Shown: in pieces, positions 28,375-44,624 of the stretch | How positions within the stretch are numbered: position 1 is the first letter of the stretch | Layout of the letters: the number at the start of each line of letters is the position of its first letter | NCBI GenBank assembly: GCA_963573385.1 | Contig: CAUYLG010022188.1 | Location: forward strand, 1 to 64,000 | DNA: 64,000 nt | Reading direction: 5' to 3' | From: Cacajao melanocephalus | Taxonomy: Eukaryota; Chordata; Mammalia; Primates; Pitheciidae | Made by a program: the position numbers and the translations under genes | The notes under the pieces: generated by a model | The model's input: only the letters and a program-made list of their open reading frames with translations | Databases searched by the model: none | What the model was told of the DNA's origin: nothing

Positions 28375-28686
28375 TTCTTTTTCTTCTTCTTTTTCTTTTT
28401 TGTTTTGAGATGGAGTCTTGCTCTGTTGCTCAGGGCAAAGTGCAATGGCGGGATCTCAGCTCACTGCAACCTCTGCCTCCCAGGTTCAAGTGATTCTGGT
28501 ACCTCAGCCTCCTGAGTAGCTGGGATTACAAGCATGTGCCACCATGGCCCTCTAATTTTGATATTTTTAGTAGAGATGAGATTTCACCTTGTTGACTAGG
28601 CTGGTTTCAAATCCTGACCTCAAGTGATCTGCCCACCTCGGCCTCCCAAAGTGCTCGCATTATAGGCGTGAGCCACTGCACCTGAC
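28375..28686 (-). mobile_element. Alu, minus strand
   Basis: Full length with a TTC-rich head. Confidence 0.9.
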
Positions 28687-28870
28687 CTAAAATTTTTCTT
28701 CTGTAATTAGTTACTCCTTTGGTATGGAGTTGCAACTCTGGTATGAAATGTCGGTGGCAGGATGTGGATTTTATACTACAGTGTGCAGGAGAAACGTCAC
28801 CCTTAAAACTGGAAGCAATATTCTTTTTCTTCATTTTATCATGGAAGACAGCTATTCAAAACATATACAC

Positions 28871-29084
<214 letters not shown>

Positions 29085-29126
29085 CATATGTACTTCTAAC
29101 TGCGTATTTTAAAAAATTATTTGCTT

Positions 29127-29170
29127 TCCAATATACTTTTGTAGTGCATCCAATATACTTACGTAGTGCA
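29127..29170 (+). repeat. Tandem duplication of a 22-bp unit
   Basis: Units 29127-29148 and 29149-29170 match at 20 of 22 positions (TCCAATATACTT core); a third start (TTCCAATC) follows. Confidence 0.9.
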
Positions 29171-29947
29171 TTCCAATCTTTTTTAATGTCAAGGCAAAAA
29201 GAAAATAATACTTATATGGCAAACTGGGCAAATATATGGTTGGCTATCTCAATGGTGGGGGCATTTGCATACTCGTAACCTGCCTATGCCCAGTGAGCTG
29301 CAGCCTGCATGGGCACCTTGCTGTGTCACTGCGTTTTGCAGTATGGTGCCTTCCATTCTTAGCACCATGTTTACACCATCAAGACTAATTGAGAGAGGTG
29401 AACTGAATAAAGTTCTCTTGTTTTCACAAAATTTGAAATTCAATGACAATTTTTAGAACCCAGTTTTAAATTCTTATGATATTGGGAATGTTGTTGAGGC
29501 CATGGCTTTTATTTCTGGAAACTGGGTTCAACAGGAAAATTGGCCAGATTCTTCTTTGCCAAATTATGCTTCCAAATCAACAATTTTGAGTGAGAATGAG
29601 CCAATCAAATTACACATGTGTGTGGCCAGCTGTGAATGCCCTGCCAAAAAGGCTAAGCTTTCAATCCAACCTATGCTAGTGAGCTGAGGTGGAAATTTTT
29701 GTTTGGATGACACAAACAGTGCACTTTCTTTCAATTATTCAAACAAATCTCTTCAGCACTATGCCATGCTCAAGTTACTTATTCCCTAATGTAGTATAGT
29801 AGACTGCCACATTGTACATTCAGTTCATCAGGCACTAAACTATTTGTGGTTCTAGACAACAAAGCATATCCCATTGATGATGTTAATTGCTATGTCCATG
29901 ACTTGTTCCATTTTCAACTTTGTTTTTAGGGAAAAGTGACTCTTATT
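29171..29947. other. Intron, no gene
   Basis: Unassigned; contains a 61-codon frame (29502-29687) without a domain. Possibly an old DNA transposon. Confidence 0.4.
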
Positions 29948-30182
29948 TTTTCTGAGACAGGGTCTTATTTTGTCACCCAGGCTGAGTACAGTGGCACAGT
30001 CGTGGCTCACTGAAGCCATGACCTCCTTGGCTCAAGCAGTCCTCCAAGTTTAGCCTCCCAAGCAGTTGGAACCACGGGCATGCATCACCATGCCCAACTA
30101 GTTTTTGATTTTTTTGTGCAGATAGGGTCTCCCCTTATTCTTCAGGCAGGTCTTGAACTCCTGGATCAAGCAGTCCATTTCT
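29948..30182 (-). mobile_element. Old Alu, minus strand
   Basis: J-like, diverged, truncated at its 5' end. Confidence 0.75.
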
Positions 30183-30538
30183 GAGCACGAGAGAAATAGT
30201 GAAAAATAACACTGAGTTCTATTCTCATGAAGGTTATTCAGTGGTGGAAACAGACTTGTTAATTCATCCTTATGCTAACAGTGATAGTGGAGTATTTATT
30301 CAGTACACACAGTGTGGGAGATAACATACTTGGACTGGGGGTACAATGATGAATAAGGTAATCTACCAAGTAGATGTGTTATCCTATGTTCTTGGATAAT
30401 TAATTAGGTCATACCTAAAACTCTATCTTGCAAAATGAGATGATGTTTGGATGATAGTATGTGACCTTGTTTTTCGTCTTTTTCATCTTCAGCTTCTGGA
30501 TCCACATACAGAAACCTGCATTTTTATGCCCCAATGGC

Positions 30539-30540
<2 letters not shown>

Positions 30541-30575
<35 letters not shown>

Positions 30576-30579
30576 TATA
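30541..30579. repeat. (AT)n microsatellite
   Basis: About 39 bp of alternating TA with one G interruption. Confidence 0.95.
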
Positions 30580-30690
30580 AAACTTTATAGTATTTCAGAG
30601 TTACATATCTTGTCAGATTTTCCAAGTTTTATTGTTTGCTTTGAATTGTACTTCTTACATCTTTACACTTTAGATGAGGTTGCAAAGTTA

Positions 30691-31058
<368 letters not shown>

Positions 31059-31132
31059 TCAAGAAAAATAAAATGTAATGATTATGTCATTTAAAGTTTT
31101 TCTTCCTCCCACCCCTTCTTTTGTTGCCGTAG

Positions 31133-31210
31133 GTCATTCCTAATGTACATAACAAGGCCAACAAAATCACCAGTAACCAGAACCAGGACACCCAAGAAAA
31201 GAAAGAAAAG
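31133..31210 (+). CDS. PATJ: PATJ exon, basic linker after PDZ6
   Basis: The acceptor follows a long pyrimidine tract (tcttcctcccaccccttcttttgttgccgtag is the region 31101-31132) and the donor is gtaact at 31211. The exon is 78 nt, 26 codons, phase 0 to 0, so it could be skipped without a frame change. It encodes VIPNVHNKANKITSNQNQ then DTQEKKEK, a polar, basic and probably unstructured linker. Ser in ITSNQ is Gly in human as I recall. A sense Alu ends about 110 bp upstream. Confidence 0.92.
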
Positions 31211-31439
31211 GTAACTTGAACTTCTCAAGTGTTTAAAAAAGGTTTTTGGTTTTTTTGTTTTGTTTTGTTTTTTGCATATCTGAGCTGAAATAGAAGTGGC
31301 TTTTTGATGAGTGTCAGCACTATATTTATAATATTTTTTTCCTGCGAATATAACTGGTTCTTACCAGCATAGAGGACAGAAACTTGGTGCAGCATAGATG
31401 CAAAAATACTATAAAGGGCCAGTCAGCCATCAACATTAT

Positions 31440-31680
31440 AGCTTTCTTTCCTGTTCAGACGGGCTGGTTGTTTGTCCATTCCCAGGACATGCCTCTCACA
31501 CTGAGACTTTGATCTTGCTGTTCTCGCCTGGAAGTCCATTTCCCACATTGCTCTCTCATAAGAATCCTTTCATTCTTCAAGGACCACATCAAAGGTCATC
31601 TCTCCTTAGAAAACGATCCTTCCTGTCAATCAGAATTAATCCTCCATTCCTGTTTGCCCACCTCTATTAAAGTAAAATCT
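31440..31680 (+). mobile_element. L2 fragment
   Basis: TTGCTGTTCTCGCCTGGAAG, then TTCATTCTTCAAGGACCACA and AAAGGTCATCTCTCCTTAG, the order seen in L2 3' regions. Confidence 0.6.
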
Positions 31681-31689
31681 GTTGACCTA

Positions 31690-32821
31690 AAAATTATTTT
31701 AAGATGTGATGTCAAGTAGGGATGAATTTTTATTTTTTCCCATCAAGAGAACTTATTGTTCTCTTAGGGAACTAACTGTCCCACTGTTTTAAAATAGGAC
31801 CTCCTTTGCCCACAGATTTGTAGTGCAGCTCTGTTGTATCTCAGGTTACAAGGGGGAATCTGTTTCTGAGCTTTCTCTTTGTTCCATTTGATCAACTTCT
31901 CTGTCCCAGCACAAATGCTGCACGGACTGAATTATTAATAGTAATAAATCTTGTTTCCTCATAAAGCACCTTCTTTTATATGTTTCGTCTCCTTTGGAAG
32001 TGTCTTAACTATTTGTATCATTTTTCTTTTCCGTATCCATTTAGAATCAGATTATTAAATTCCACAAAAGTTTCTTTTGAGATTTTGATTGGAATGGTGT
32101 TGAATCTATAGATTAACTTAGAAAGAAGTTATATCTTTTCGATGTTGAGATTTTAAACCATTAATATGATATGTTTTCTATTAAATTCTTTTATTTCTTT
32201 TAATTAATTTTTATAATTTTATTTAAAAAGGTATTGAAATCTTTTGATTTATTCCTAGGTATTTTATATTGCTATTAAATGCTATCTTTTTAAATTGTGT
32301 TTTTTGTTCATTTCTGGTATGAAGACATAAAATTGACTTTTATATATTTATTTGATATCTTGTAACATTATTCTTTTAAAACATACAATAATCTAGTGGA
32401 GAATACTGGGAAAACTGTAATGCTGAAACAAAAAAATATAAATATAAACCTACTTAAAGATAAACTTATTAAACATTTCATGTAGAATGTTTAGTGTCTT
32501 TGTGTGTGTGTTCCATATATATATATATATATATATATATGGTATTTTTAATAAGAATATGAATCTCAAATTCTTATTCTATATAGATTTTGATTTTTGG
32601 ACTTTCTATACATATAATAATAAACACTTTGGAATAAGGTAGTTTTCTTTTTTCCTTTCCACTCTTCCTTTTTCTCATTTTATTGTATCTGCTAAGACCT
32701 CCAGTACTATGTTTAATAGAAGTAGTGATAGCTAACATTCTTGTCATTTTTCTTCCTGATATTTAAGAAAAAGCTTTTAATATTTTACCACTGAATATGA
32801 TGTAGGTATTTGTAGATAATC
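31690..32821 (-). mobile_element. L1 ORF2/3' region, antisense, part 1
   Basis: Recognised from the antisense forms of ORF2 (GATTTTGATTGGAATGGTGT, TTGAATCTATAGATTAACTT; earlier GGACCTCCTTTGCCCACAGA). An old L1M-type copy, not coding. Confidence 0.8.
32513..32540. repeat. (AT)n microsatellite
   Basis: About 28 bp of alternating AT inside the antisense L1. Confidence 0.95.
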
Positions 32822-33571
32822 TGTCATGTAACTGTCTGATGGGTTCATTCTACTCATTGCCCAGATACGGTCGATTTATCAAGACAGGGGAATTGCAGTA
32901 GAGAAAGAATTTAATGTGTACAGAACTGAGTAAGCTGGAGATGAGAGTTTTATTATTGCTTGAATCAGCCTCTCTGAAAATTTGGAGACTAGGGTCTTTC
33001 AAAGATAGTTTGGTGGCTAGGGAATGGGGAATGCTGATTGGTTTGGTTGGGAATGAAATCACAGGGAGTTCAAAACTGTCCTCTTGCGCTGAGTCAGTTC
33101 CTTGGGGGAGGTGAGGCACCAGACCAGATAAGCCAGTTTACCAGTCTGGGTGTGTCAGCTGATCCATCAGAATGCAGGGTCTGGAAAATACCTTAAACAC
33201 TAATCTTAGCTTTTATAATAGTAACATTATCCATGGAAGCAACTGTGAGGAGGTTAGGAATCTTGTGACTTCTAACTACATGACTCCTAATCCATAATTT
33301 CTAATCTTGTGGCTAATTTGTTAGTTTTGCAAAGATGATCTGGTCCCCTAGGCAAGTAGGGGGTTTGTTTTGGAAAAAAGCTGTTATCATCTTTGTTCCA
33401 AAGTTGAACTATGAACTAAATTCCTCCTATGGTCAGCTCGGCCTATGCACAGGGATGAACAAGAGCAAGGTATTGGAGGTTAAGGAAATATTCTTAAGGC
33501 AAGATGGAGTTGGTTAGGATTTCACTGCCATAGTTTTCTCACTGTTAACAATTTTTGCAAAAGTGGTTTCA
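32822..33571. mobile_element. ERV-type solo LTR inserted in antisense L1 (family not assigned)
   Basis: About 750 bp interrupt the antisense L1 between ..gtagataatc and ..atcaggttaag. The block begins TGTCATGTAACTG and ends GTGGTTTCA (TG..CA ends), and AATC is found at both borders. It resembles sequences I have seen repeated in primate genomes, but I cannot name the family. It has no coding capacity. Confidence 0.55.
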
Positions 33572-34207
33572 ATCAGGTTAAGGAAATACTATCTTTCATT
33601 CCTACTTTGCTAAGAATTTTTACCATGAATGGCATTGGCATTGACTTTTATCAGATGTATTACTAACATCCACTGAAATAAATGTGTGCATGTATAACTT
33701 TTTTTCTCCTTGAATCCCTTAATGTAGTAAATAATATTAGTAAACTTCAGAATGTTGAACCAATCTTGAATTATTGGAGTGCAATTTATTTGGTCATCAT
33801 CTTTTTTTTTTCTTTTTTGCCCATTGCTGATATTTCTTTTAGGATTTTTCCATTCATGGTCATGAGTGAGATTCGCCTAGAAATTTTCATTTATATATTG
33901 TCCTGTCTGGCTTCGGTTATGGTGAACTACTAAAATGATTAGTAGGAGCATTTATTCTTTTAAGTTCTCTGAAAGTTTGTTTTAAAAAAATTATCAATTC
34001 CTTCAATCTTTCTTCAGACTACTCTATGAAGCCATTGCGGGCCTGTGTTTTCTATGTGAGAAAAATTTAAAATATTGATTTAGTTCTTTAATAGTTATTG
34101 AATCATTCTGATTTTCTATTTCTTCTAGAGTCATTTTTGGTCATTGACTTTTCTTGGAATATTGATATAACCTAAGTTTTTATATTTGTTGGCATAAAGT
34201 TGTTTGT
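33572..34207 (-). mobile_element. L1, antisense, part 2
   Basis: The L1 continues directly after the ERV LTR (ATCAGGTTAAGGAAATACTA, then the AATGGCATTGGCATTGACTT region and TGAACCAATCTTGAATTATT). Confidence 0.8.
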
Positions 34208-34515
34208 GTATTTTTTTTTTTTTTTTTTGAGACAGTCTCGCTCTGTCACCCAGCTGAAGTGAAGTGGTGTGATCTCAGCTCACTGCAACCTCTGCCTCCC
34301 AGGTTCAAGTGATTCTTGTGCCTCAGCCACCCAAGTAGCTGGGATTATAGGTGTGCACCACCACCACCACACCTGGCTAATTCTTTGTATTTTTAGTAGA
34401 GATGGGTTCTCACCAGGTTGCTCAGGTTGGTCTTGAACTCTTGAGCTCAGGCTGTCTGCCCACCTTGACCTCTCAAAGTACTAGGATTACAGGCCTGAGC
34501 CACCATGCCCAGCCA
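34208..34515 (-). mobile_element. Alu, minus strand
   Basis: Full length with a CCACCACCACCAC expansion. Confidence 0.9.
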
Positions 34516-34590
34516 TTTGCGTATCCTCTTAATATTAATCATCTCTGCTCCATCTATAGTAGTTATTTTTCATTCTGAAATAGGTAATTA
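34516..34590 (-). mobile_element. L1, antisense, part 3
   Basis: 75 bp of L1 (GTATCCTCTTAATATTAATC) between two Alus. Confidence 0.65.
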
Positions 34591-34884
34591 TGGCCAGGCC
34601 TGGTGGCTCATGCCTGTAATCCTAGCAGTTTAGGTGGCCAAGGTAGGAAGATTGCTTCAGCCCAGAAGTTCAAGACCAGCCTGGGCAACCTGGGAAGACC
34701 CTGTCTCTACAAAATATAAAATATTAGCTGGGTGTGGTGGTGTGTACCTGTAGTCTCAGCTACTTGGGAGGCTGAGGTGGGAGGATAACTTGAGCCAGGG
34801 AAGGCCACAGTGAGCCACGGTTACTCCATTGCACTCCAGCCTAGGGGACAGGGCAAAACCCTGTGTCAAAAAAAAAAAAAAAAA
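34591..34884 (+). mobile_element. Alu, sense
   Basis: Full length; target duplication AATAGGTAATTAT. Confidence 0.9.
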
Positions 34885-34940
34885 GGTAAAAAATAAAATA
34901 AAACAAGTAATAATGAAAACTAAAATAAATTTTAAAAAAT

Positions 34941-35201
34941 AAAATAGGTAATTATTTGCTATATATTTTCTTCATTAATCTTGAAAGTAATTTTTCATTT
35001 AATTTTTTTCTGAAGAATTACCTTTTGAAGTGTGTTCATTTTATCTGTTATATCTTTTTTCTGCTTAATTTTGTTCTCATCTTTATCTTGCCTTACTTCT
35101 TTGTTTGGATTTATTCTCATTTTTCACCCCTTAATAATTTTTAGTTAATTGCAGAGATTATTAATTTTCTACCTTTTTTCTTGTCTAAAATAATCATTTA
35201 A
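34941..35201 (-). mobile_element. L1, antisense, part 4
   Basis: It resumes after the sense Alu, whose target duplication is AATAGGTAATTAT. AT-rich antisense ORF2 sequence. Confidence 0.65.
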
Positions 35202-35412
35202 GGCCAGGTAGTCCTCCCATCTCAGCCTCCCAGGGAGCTGAGACTGCAGACATACACCACCATGCCTGGTTAATTTTTTGTATTTTTTTTTTTTACAGAT
35301 GAGGTTTTACCATGTTGCCCAGGCTGATCTCAAACTCCTGGGCTCAAGCAGTCTGCCCATCTCAGCCTCCCAAAATGGTGGGGTTATGGGCTTGAGCCAC
35401 AGCCTCTAGCCT
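35202..35412 (-). mobile_element. Partial Alu, minus strand
   Basis: Lacks the first about 85 bp of the usual minus-strand order. Confidence 0.8.
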
Positions 35413-35636
35413 AAATTTTTTCTAAGTTCCTGTTTGCTACATTCTAAGATTTTTAATTGAATTTCTGTTCTTTGGTACTAAGGGGTTTTGTTTGTTTTTG
35501 TTTTTAGGCTCCAATGTGATTTCTCTTTGACCCAAAATGTATTTAGAAATATATTTTAAAGTTTCCACATATTTGTGATTAAAAAGAACAGCTATTATTT
35601 AACAAATAATTATTAATTATTTAGTAATTGGGGACA
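35413..35636 (-). mobile_element. L1, antisense, part 5
   Basis: TTTGACCCAAAATGTATTTAG and TTTCCACATATTTGTGATTA mark antisense ORF2. It is followed by the MRPL30 retrocopy. Confidence 0.75.
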
Positions 35637-36215
<579 letters not shown>

Positions 36216-36499
36216 AGGCTTGTGGATAGGTTTTTATAAAAAGTTTATAGATCAAACTATTTGAGTTATTCAGATTTCTTATACTTACTGATATTTTTTG
36301 TTAGCATAACCTAATGATTTCCCTTTTGATACTAAAATTAGTCTATTTTTTGTGTATTTTCAGTTTTTGTTTCACATGTTTTTAAGTTAATTTATTAAGT
36401 ACATCCAAGTTTAAAATTTTTATAGCATCCTGGGGGAATTGGCCCTTTTATTAATATGTGGCAGTTTTTAGTAATATCTTAAACATCTGTTTCACTCAC
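36216..36499 (-). mobile_element. L1, antisense, part 6
   Basis: The L1 continues beyond the pseudogene (GGGGGAATTGGCCCTTTTAT) up to the THE1 solo LTR. Confidence 0.7.
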
Positions 36500-36847
36500 T
36501 GATATGGTTTGGCTGTGTCCCCACCCAAATCTCATCTTGAATTCCCATGTGTTATGGGAGGGACTTGGTGGGAGGTAATTAATCATGGGGGCAGGTCTTC
36601 CCCTTGCTATTCTCATGATAGTGAATTAGTCTTGTGAGATCTGGTGGTTTTAAAAAATGGAAGTTTCCCTCCACAAGCTCTCTTTCTTTGCCTGCCACCA
36701 TCGATGTAAGATGTGACTTGTTCCTCCTTGCTTTCTGACATGATTATGAGGCCTCTCCAGCCTCATGGAAATATAAGTCCATTAAACCACTTTTTCTTCC
36801 CAGTCTCGGGTATGTCTTTATCAGCAGCACAAAAACGGACTAATACA
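36500..36847 (+). mobile_element. THE1-type solo LTR
   Basis: Complete MaLR LTR of 348 bp with canonical TGATATGGTTTGGCTGTGTC start and GGACTAATACA end. The 5-bp flanks are CTCAC and CCCAC, one mismatch. It is inserted in the antisense L1 block. Confidence 0.9.
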
Positions 36848-36929
36848 CCCACTACACTGAAACCATGTTGATTTTCTTTTTCTATTTGCCTGAAGTGTTG
36901 GGTTGGAATTTGTTAAGCCACACACATAA

Positions 36930-37292
<363 letters not shown>

Positions 37293-37974
37293 TGAGGTAC
37301 ACCTTTTTTCTCTTTTTCTCTTCCACCTCAAGTTAAGACCAAGGCCAGGAAATATACCCACTATCTTCTGTGAGCAATATCTTGGTTTGTTTATTTTTAA
37401 AAATCTTTATCTACTGCAAGTTTTACCCCATTGGGAAAAAAGCCATAACTGAATTGAACACAGGGGATGACTTTAATTACAGACAAGTACATGGGGGCCA
37501 ATCAAGTTACTGACTCCTTGAGGACTTAAGAAAAGGGTTTTTGCAAAAGATGAGGAAAAGTGTCATTAGGTTGTTTACCAAATTAAAGGATTGTCTGTTT
37601 AACCTGATTGACCACTGTCTGAGTTAAGATTTTAATCACAAAAATTGTGTTCGGATTAGCAGTAGCACATGTTATATGATCAGGCTGTGGTGGGTTTTTT
37701 TGGGGGGACACCTATTAATAAGCGTAAATAATATATAAAATTCCAGAAGATGGTGGTTGTTGCTTGCAGAGGTATTTCTTTTTCCTTACAGACTACAAGT
37801 AATTAGTTGCAGAATTATTTCTCAATCTTTTAGAAGTACAAGTCTTTATTTTCAGGGAGTTTGGGAGGGTAATATTTTTAGTCTAACTTCCCACCTTGCT
37901 TGGCCTCAAGGGGGCACTTGGGATTCATTAAATCCTTACCTCTCTTTAGATAAAAATGTGTAGATACTGTATGC

Positions 37975-38220
37975 TTATATTTATATAAAAGTCTAGAACG
38001 TACAATCTGTAGTGAGAGAAAACAGATCAGTGGTTCCTTGGGAATGAGGTTTCAGGGGAAGAAGACATGAACAAATTTTTAGGGATGACTGACTGTTATG
38101 TTCACTCTTTTGATTGTGGTTATGGATTCAAATTGTATCCTTTAAATGTGTGCAGTTTTGTACATGTCAGTTATACCTCGATATATTGAATTAAAGCTGT
38201 TAAAGACAAAAAATTTCTAC
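37975..38220 (+). mobile_element. L1M 3' end, sense
   Basis: AGATCAGTGGTTCCTTGGGA, then AATTGTATCCTTTAAATGTG and the terminal TTATACCTCGATATATTGAA form the sense 3' end of an old L1. Confidence 0.7.
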
Positions 38221-38243
38221 CATCTTACAGCTTGCATTTCTAG

Positions 38244-38626
<383 letters not shown>

Positions 38627-38639
38627 TGACATCTGGAAG

Positions 38640-38760
38640 GGACTGGAATTGAAGCTCCATGAGGACAGGGACCTCATCTGTTACATTATTACTACCCCTA
38701 TTGCCCAGAATACTGCCTGGCATCATATATATTTCTTGAATGAATAAAGAATCGTAAAAT
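38640..38760 (+). mobile_element. L2 3' end
   Basis: AAGCTCCATGAGGACAGGGA and GAATACTGCCTGGCATCATA, followed by TGAATGAATAAAGAA. Confidence 0.65.
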
Positions 38761-38849
38761 CAAAAGAGATCTCTGGCTTTAGGTTTCCAAGGATCAGCGG
38801 AGGCCCTCCAGGCAAGTGCCACCTTCTAGTGCTCCACTGGGCCTCCTGA

Positions 38850-40659
<1,810 letters not shown>

Positions 40660-41167
40660 TTAACTGTAGGTTTCTAAAAACTCTTGGCTGTTTTCTAAGT
40701 TTTTCTTCATTGTTATTTCATGTATTCCCTTTCTTCAAAAGGTCATGAACTTTGATTATGTGAATCTGGATTCTTATATAACAATGATGAGTTTGTGGTT
40801 TTTGTGAAAAAGAGATTCTTAAAAGGCTTGTACATTTAAAGTAATGTAAGTTTAGTCAACTATTTTCTGGAAACTCTGGGAGTATTACATTTAAATAATG
40901 CTTATTTCTATGAACCAATCACAAACAGATTGTTTATTTTGAGAGATTCACATTAATTTATTAATATGCTCTGAAGGTAGGAAAATATTTCACATTCAAA
41001 GTGAAAGGTAAGGACTTTTCTTTCCCCAGTGTAGATACACAGAGTGTGTTCAGCTTCTGTCCTGCAAGTATAGCCATATTCAAATGTAGACACAGGAATG
41101 CAAAACCCACTGGTTTTATGCCAAAGAGCTGTTCTTTCCAGTGGACCCAAGACATATTCTTCTGTGG

Positions 41168-41464
<297 letters not shown>

Positions 41465-43965
41465 TCCAAGACATGTTCTTGTACAAAAACACAGACAGGC
41501 AAACAAAAAGACTAACAAATACATTCTCTGTTGTCTCTCAACCAGTTGAGAATAGATCTTTTAGAACCAGTATATTATAGATTCTCATTCCAACGAATAA
41601 CTCTCAATGGTCAGACCATAAAACCAAACTCCATTTATTTCTACTATCAGTGAGAAATTACAAGTACATATCAGAACTAAACTTGGTCTCATATCAGAAA
41701 CAAAATCATAGAACTAGAAATAAAAATCAGAGGAACTGTCAAAAAGGCAAAGTTCTGTTGCCACTTGGAATTAACCATGGGTGCCAAAAAATCATGTCAA
41801 TGGGCTTAAACAGCTTATGAATTGCACCTCTGAGGCATCACAATTTAATTGGTTCTGGTAGGTGGGTCTGCTTGAGCGTCTCAGTGGGACCTCCAAAACT
41901 GTTCAAAGTATAATTTAAGAAAAAAATAAAAACGTGACTGAAAACTATGCACAATGTGCAGGTGCCAAGTATTTATTTAACTCATTAATGATGGAACCAA
42001 CAAGATGGTAAGCCTGTTTCAGAGAGAGGTGAAGAGAGTGAAGTGTTTACAATTGCTGAAAGAAAGAATGCTTAAGATTCCAATTTAGATACAAAACTGG
42101 TTAATGTCTTATAGGACAATAAAACTGTAATCTTTGGAGTTATCTTTTTTACAGGACTAAAACCATTTGCATCTCTAGCAGACAAAATTAATATGCAATG
42201 ACATTGAACAAGAATTATTTGCATCTCTGATATTTTTCTAAGTTTAATAATGCATCAGAGAACCCAAACAGCATGAGTGACAACCAGTTGTTTAGTCACT
42301 CAGCAAACGGTTCAGGGAGTCCTACTGTGTTCCCAGGACTGTTCTCAAGAGTTGAGGATACCACAGAAATTGAAATGAAACTACCCTCACGAAGGTCAAA
42401 ATCACCTGGTCTAGTTGCACATCCCTTGCTCCAGCTGCCTTTGCCACACCTGGGGAGAGCCTGGCCCTGTACATACTCTTCTCTCATGTGCAGCAGAAGG
42501 ATGCCCCCGGTATCTGGCAATCCACATTCAGACTGTAGGGAGACCAGGACATGCTTATTCTATATTCTTTTTCAGGAGTATCAGTAGAAGCTAATTAAGA
42601 AAGTCAGTTGTACAATTTTGTCTTAGATATAAAAAATTCCATTAAAGAGAATTCATCTCTTAATATTATTTCAAAACCTGGCTGTGTTTGTTCTGAGTAT
42701 TGTCTTTGTTTTAGAATAACCTAGTTCTGAGGAAAAGGTTTACTGAAAAGAGTTCATTTACCTTTACTCTTCATCTCACTCAGTTTTAAGTTTCTTCAGC
42801 TTGAAAGAATTAAAGAGACAAAGTGATCACATTGCTGTATTCTCCTGTTCCCTAAGAGGCATTTTGTATTTGGCATCTTCCATCATCACTCTTGCATTTT
42901 GTAGATTTTTGGATGTTCTACAAATGTATATAGTTTCTGCTTTGGTTTGACATTATCTTAAGTAAATATGGGTGTGTGCTTTCCTTTATGACTCTCAAAT
43001 AGTGTTTTCTATTTTGGAGAATTTATTACACGCCTGCTTTCTGTAATGGACCACTCATTGGCCACTTACTGAAGTGTATCCTGCCATTAGTGGTTTTGTC
43101 ATATAAAGCATAATTGAATATACTTTATTGAAATCCTGTAGCATAATTCAGTTATTCTGTTTTCTGTGGAGTGCTTGGGTATATCGGCTCCTATTCTTTT
43201 TAGCAGCTTGAGTCTCACCATTGAGTTTGGTATGTTTTATTTCTCCCAGCGTTCAAGAAAATGTCTTCATTCTGTGAAGGTAATTTGATCATAGAGTTTA
43301 GTTCTACTTTAATTGTATGTATGAACCAAATATTGATGTGCTGTATCATTTGGTATGTGAAGTGAATGAATATTTTTGCAGATATAATTATTCATCATGA
43401 AGAGATCTCTTTTTGAAAATGTTAAAATGTGTGTTGACCATCTATAAATTATAGATGAATACATTTTCAGTTAGAAAGTCTTAGTATTTCATGTATTTTT
43501 TAAAGAGTAAAATCTGTAACTTCTACAATTGAAGAAAAAGTTTAAACAATTGTAGAATTAATACAATGGATAGTTTTTACTTTTACATTTATTTTAGAAA
43601 TGTCTTTCATTTGAATTTTCTGGTTAATAACAAAATTAAGCTTCCACAATGTAAAGAAAATATAGACAACGGACTTTCTCACCGGAGAAAGACATGCATT
43701 CTTTTAGGTAGGTCAACAGTCTTAAAAACTTGCTTTTACATTCCTGTTTCTCTGCATTAGTGTGTTTATATCACAGAGTCACTTTTATATAATAACGTAA
43801 GCATAAAAGAATACATTGTATTTGTTTTACAATCCTCTGATATGAATGAAGTTCGAGTTCAGTACAGTCTAAATATTTCCAGACTATCTTTTTATGCTTT
43901 TTGTCATTGAAGGAATAGCATTGTACGAAAACATTTAACCCTTCTCTCAAATTTTGCATCTTCAG
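41465..43965. other. Alu-free intron upstream of the PPPY exon
   Basis: 2.5 kb. The first part (41480-42300) may be an old retroelement; the rest is AT-rich and unique. Confidence 0.45.
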
Positions 43966-44065
43966 AGGCAAGGAACTGCTCCACCTCCAATGAAACTGCC
44001 TCCTCCTTATAAAGCTCTACCTGATGACAGTGATGAAAATGAAGAAGAAGATGCCTTTACTGACC
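43966..44065 (+). CDS. PATJ: PATJ exon, PPPY and acidic linker before PDZ7
   Basis: The acceptor is ..cttcag (ends 43965) and the donor is a consensus gtgagt at 44066. The exon is 100 nt: 33 codons plus one base (C), so the next exon must start by completing a codon (C+AG = Gln in the protein I remember). It encodes [20 protein letters not shown] then [13 protein letters not shown]. Two features stand out: a proline-rich LPPPYK segment that matches the PPxY motif of WW-domain ligands, and an acidic Ser-containing cluster that resembles a CK2 target. The exon sits in a 4.5-kb Alu-free block (41465-45965). No next exon is visible up to 64000, so the following intron is longer than 19.9 kb. Confidence 0.93.
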
Positions 44066-44624
44066 GTGAGTGCCTTTTCACTTTTTAGGGTAGATGCAGA
44101 ACTTATTAAATTATGTTTTAATGACTATTGTAAATTATCAAATATAGGGCCGAGTTCTTCAAAAATGTGCATGAACATAGGCTAAAAAAGAAAATCTGTA
44201 CCTTTGAAGCTTTTGTGGTCATTTCCTAAGCTTTTCCCTTTGACGCTGAGAAAGGGAATATTGAAGGAAGCTATGTTGTACACTATTTTTCCTATATTTT
44301 CTTCTAATATTATTGTTTGGTTGTGAACACAAAAATGTTCCGGGTCCTTGAAATTAGAATTTGACCCATAATAATCTGGGTTGGATGTAGATTTCAGCTG
44401 TTGATTAGTTGTCTTATTCAAAGTGATGTTGCTAATGCAGAATTACAGAAGGCCTACCAACTTATATTTTGTCCTTTAAAATTCATTTCGTGATTTTCTT
44501 TTGCATTAGCTGAATCAAATATATATTCATAAATATATTTAATTGTGGCTATATTTAAAGTAATTTGCATTTCTTTTATGTATGTATAGTATATACTATT
44601 GCTGATATATACCATATTTCTTTT

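Noticed and set aside
29502..29687. 61-codon ORF suggestive of a domesticated element
   Set aside because: Too short and unmatched to any family I know; kept only as unassigned intron.
42273..42587. 104-codon ORF in the Alu-free intron
   Set aside because: No domain, acceptor and donor pattern or phase match to PATJ.
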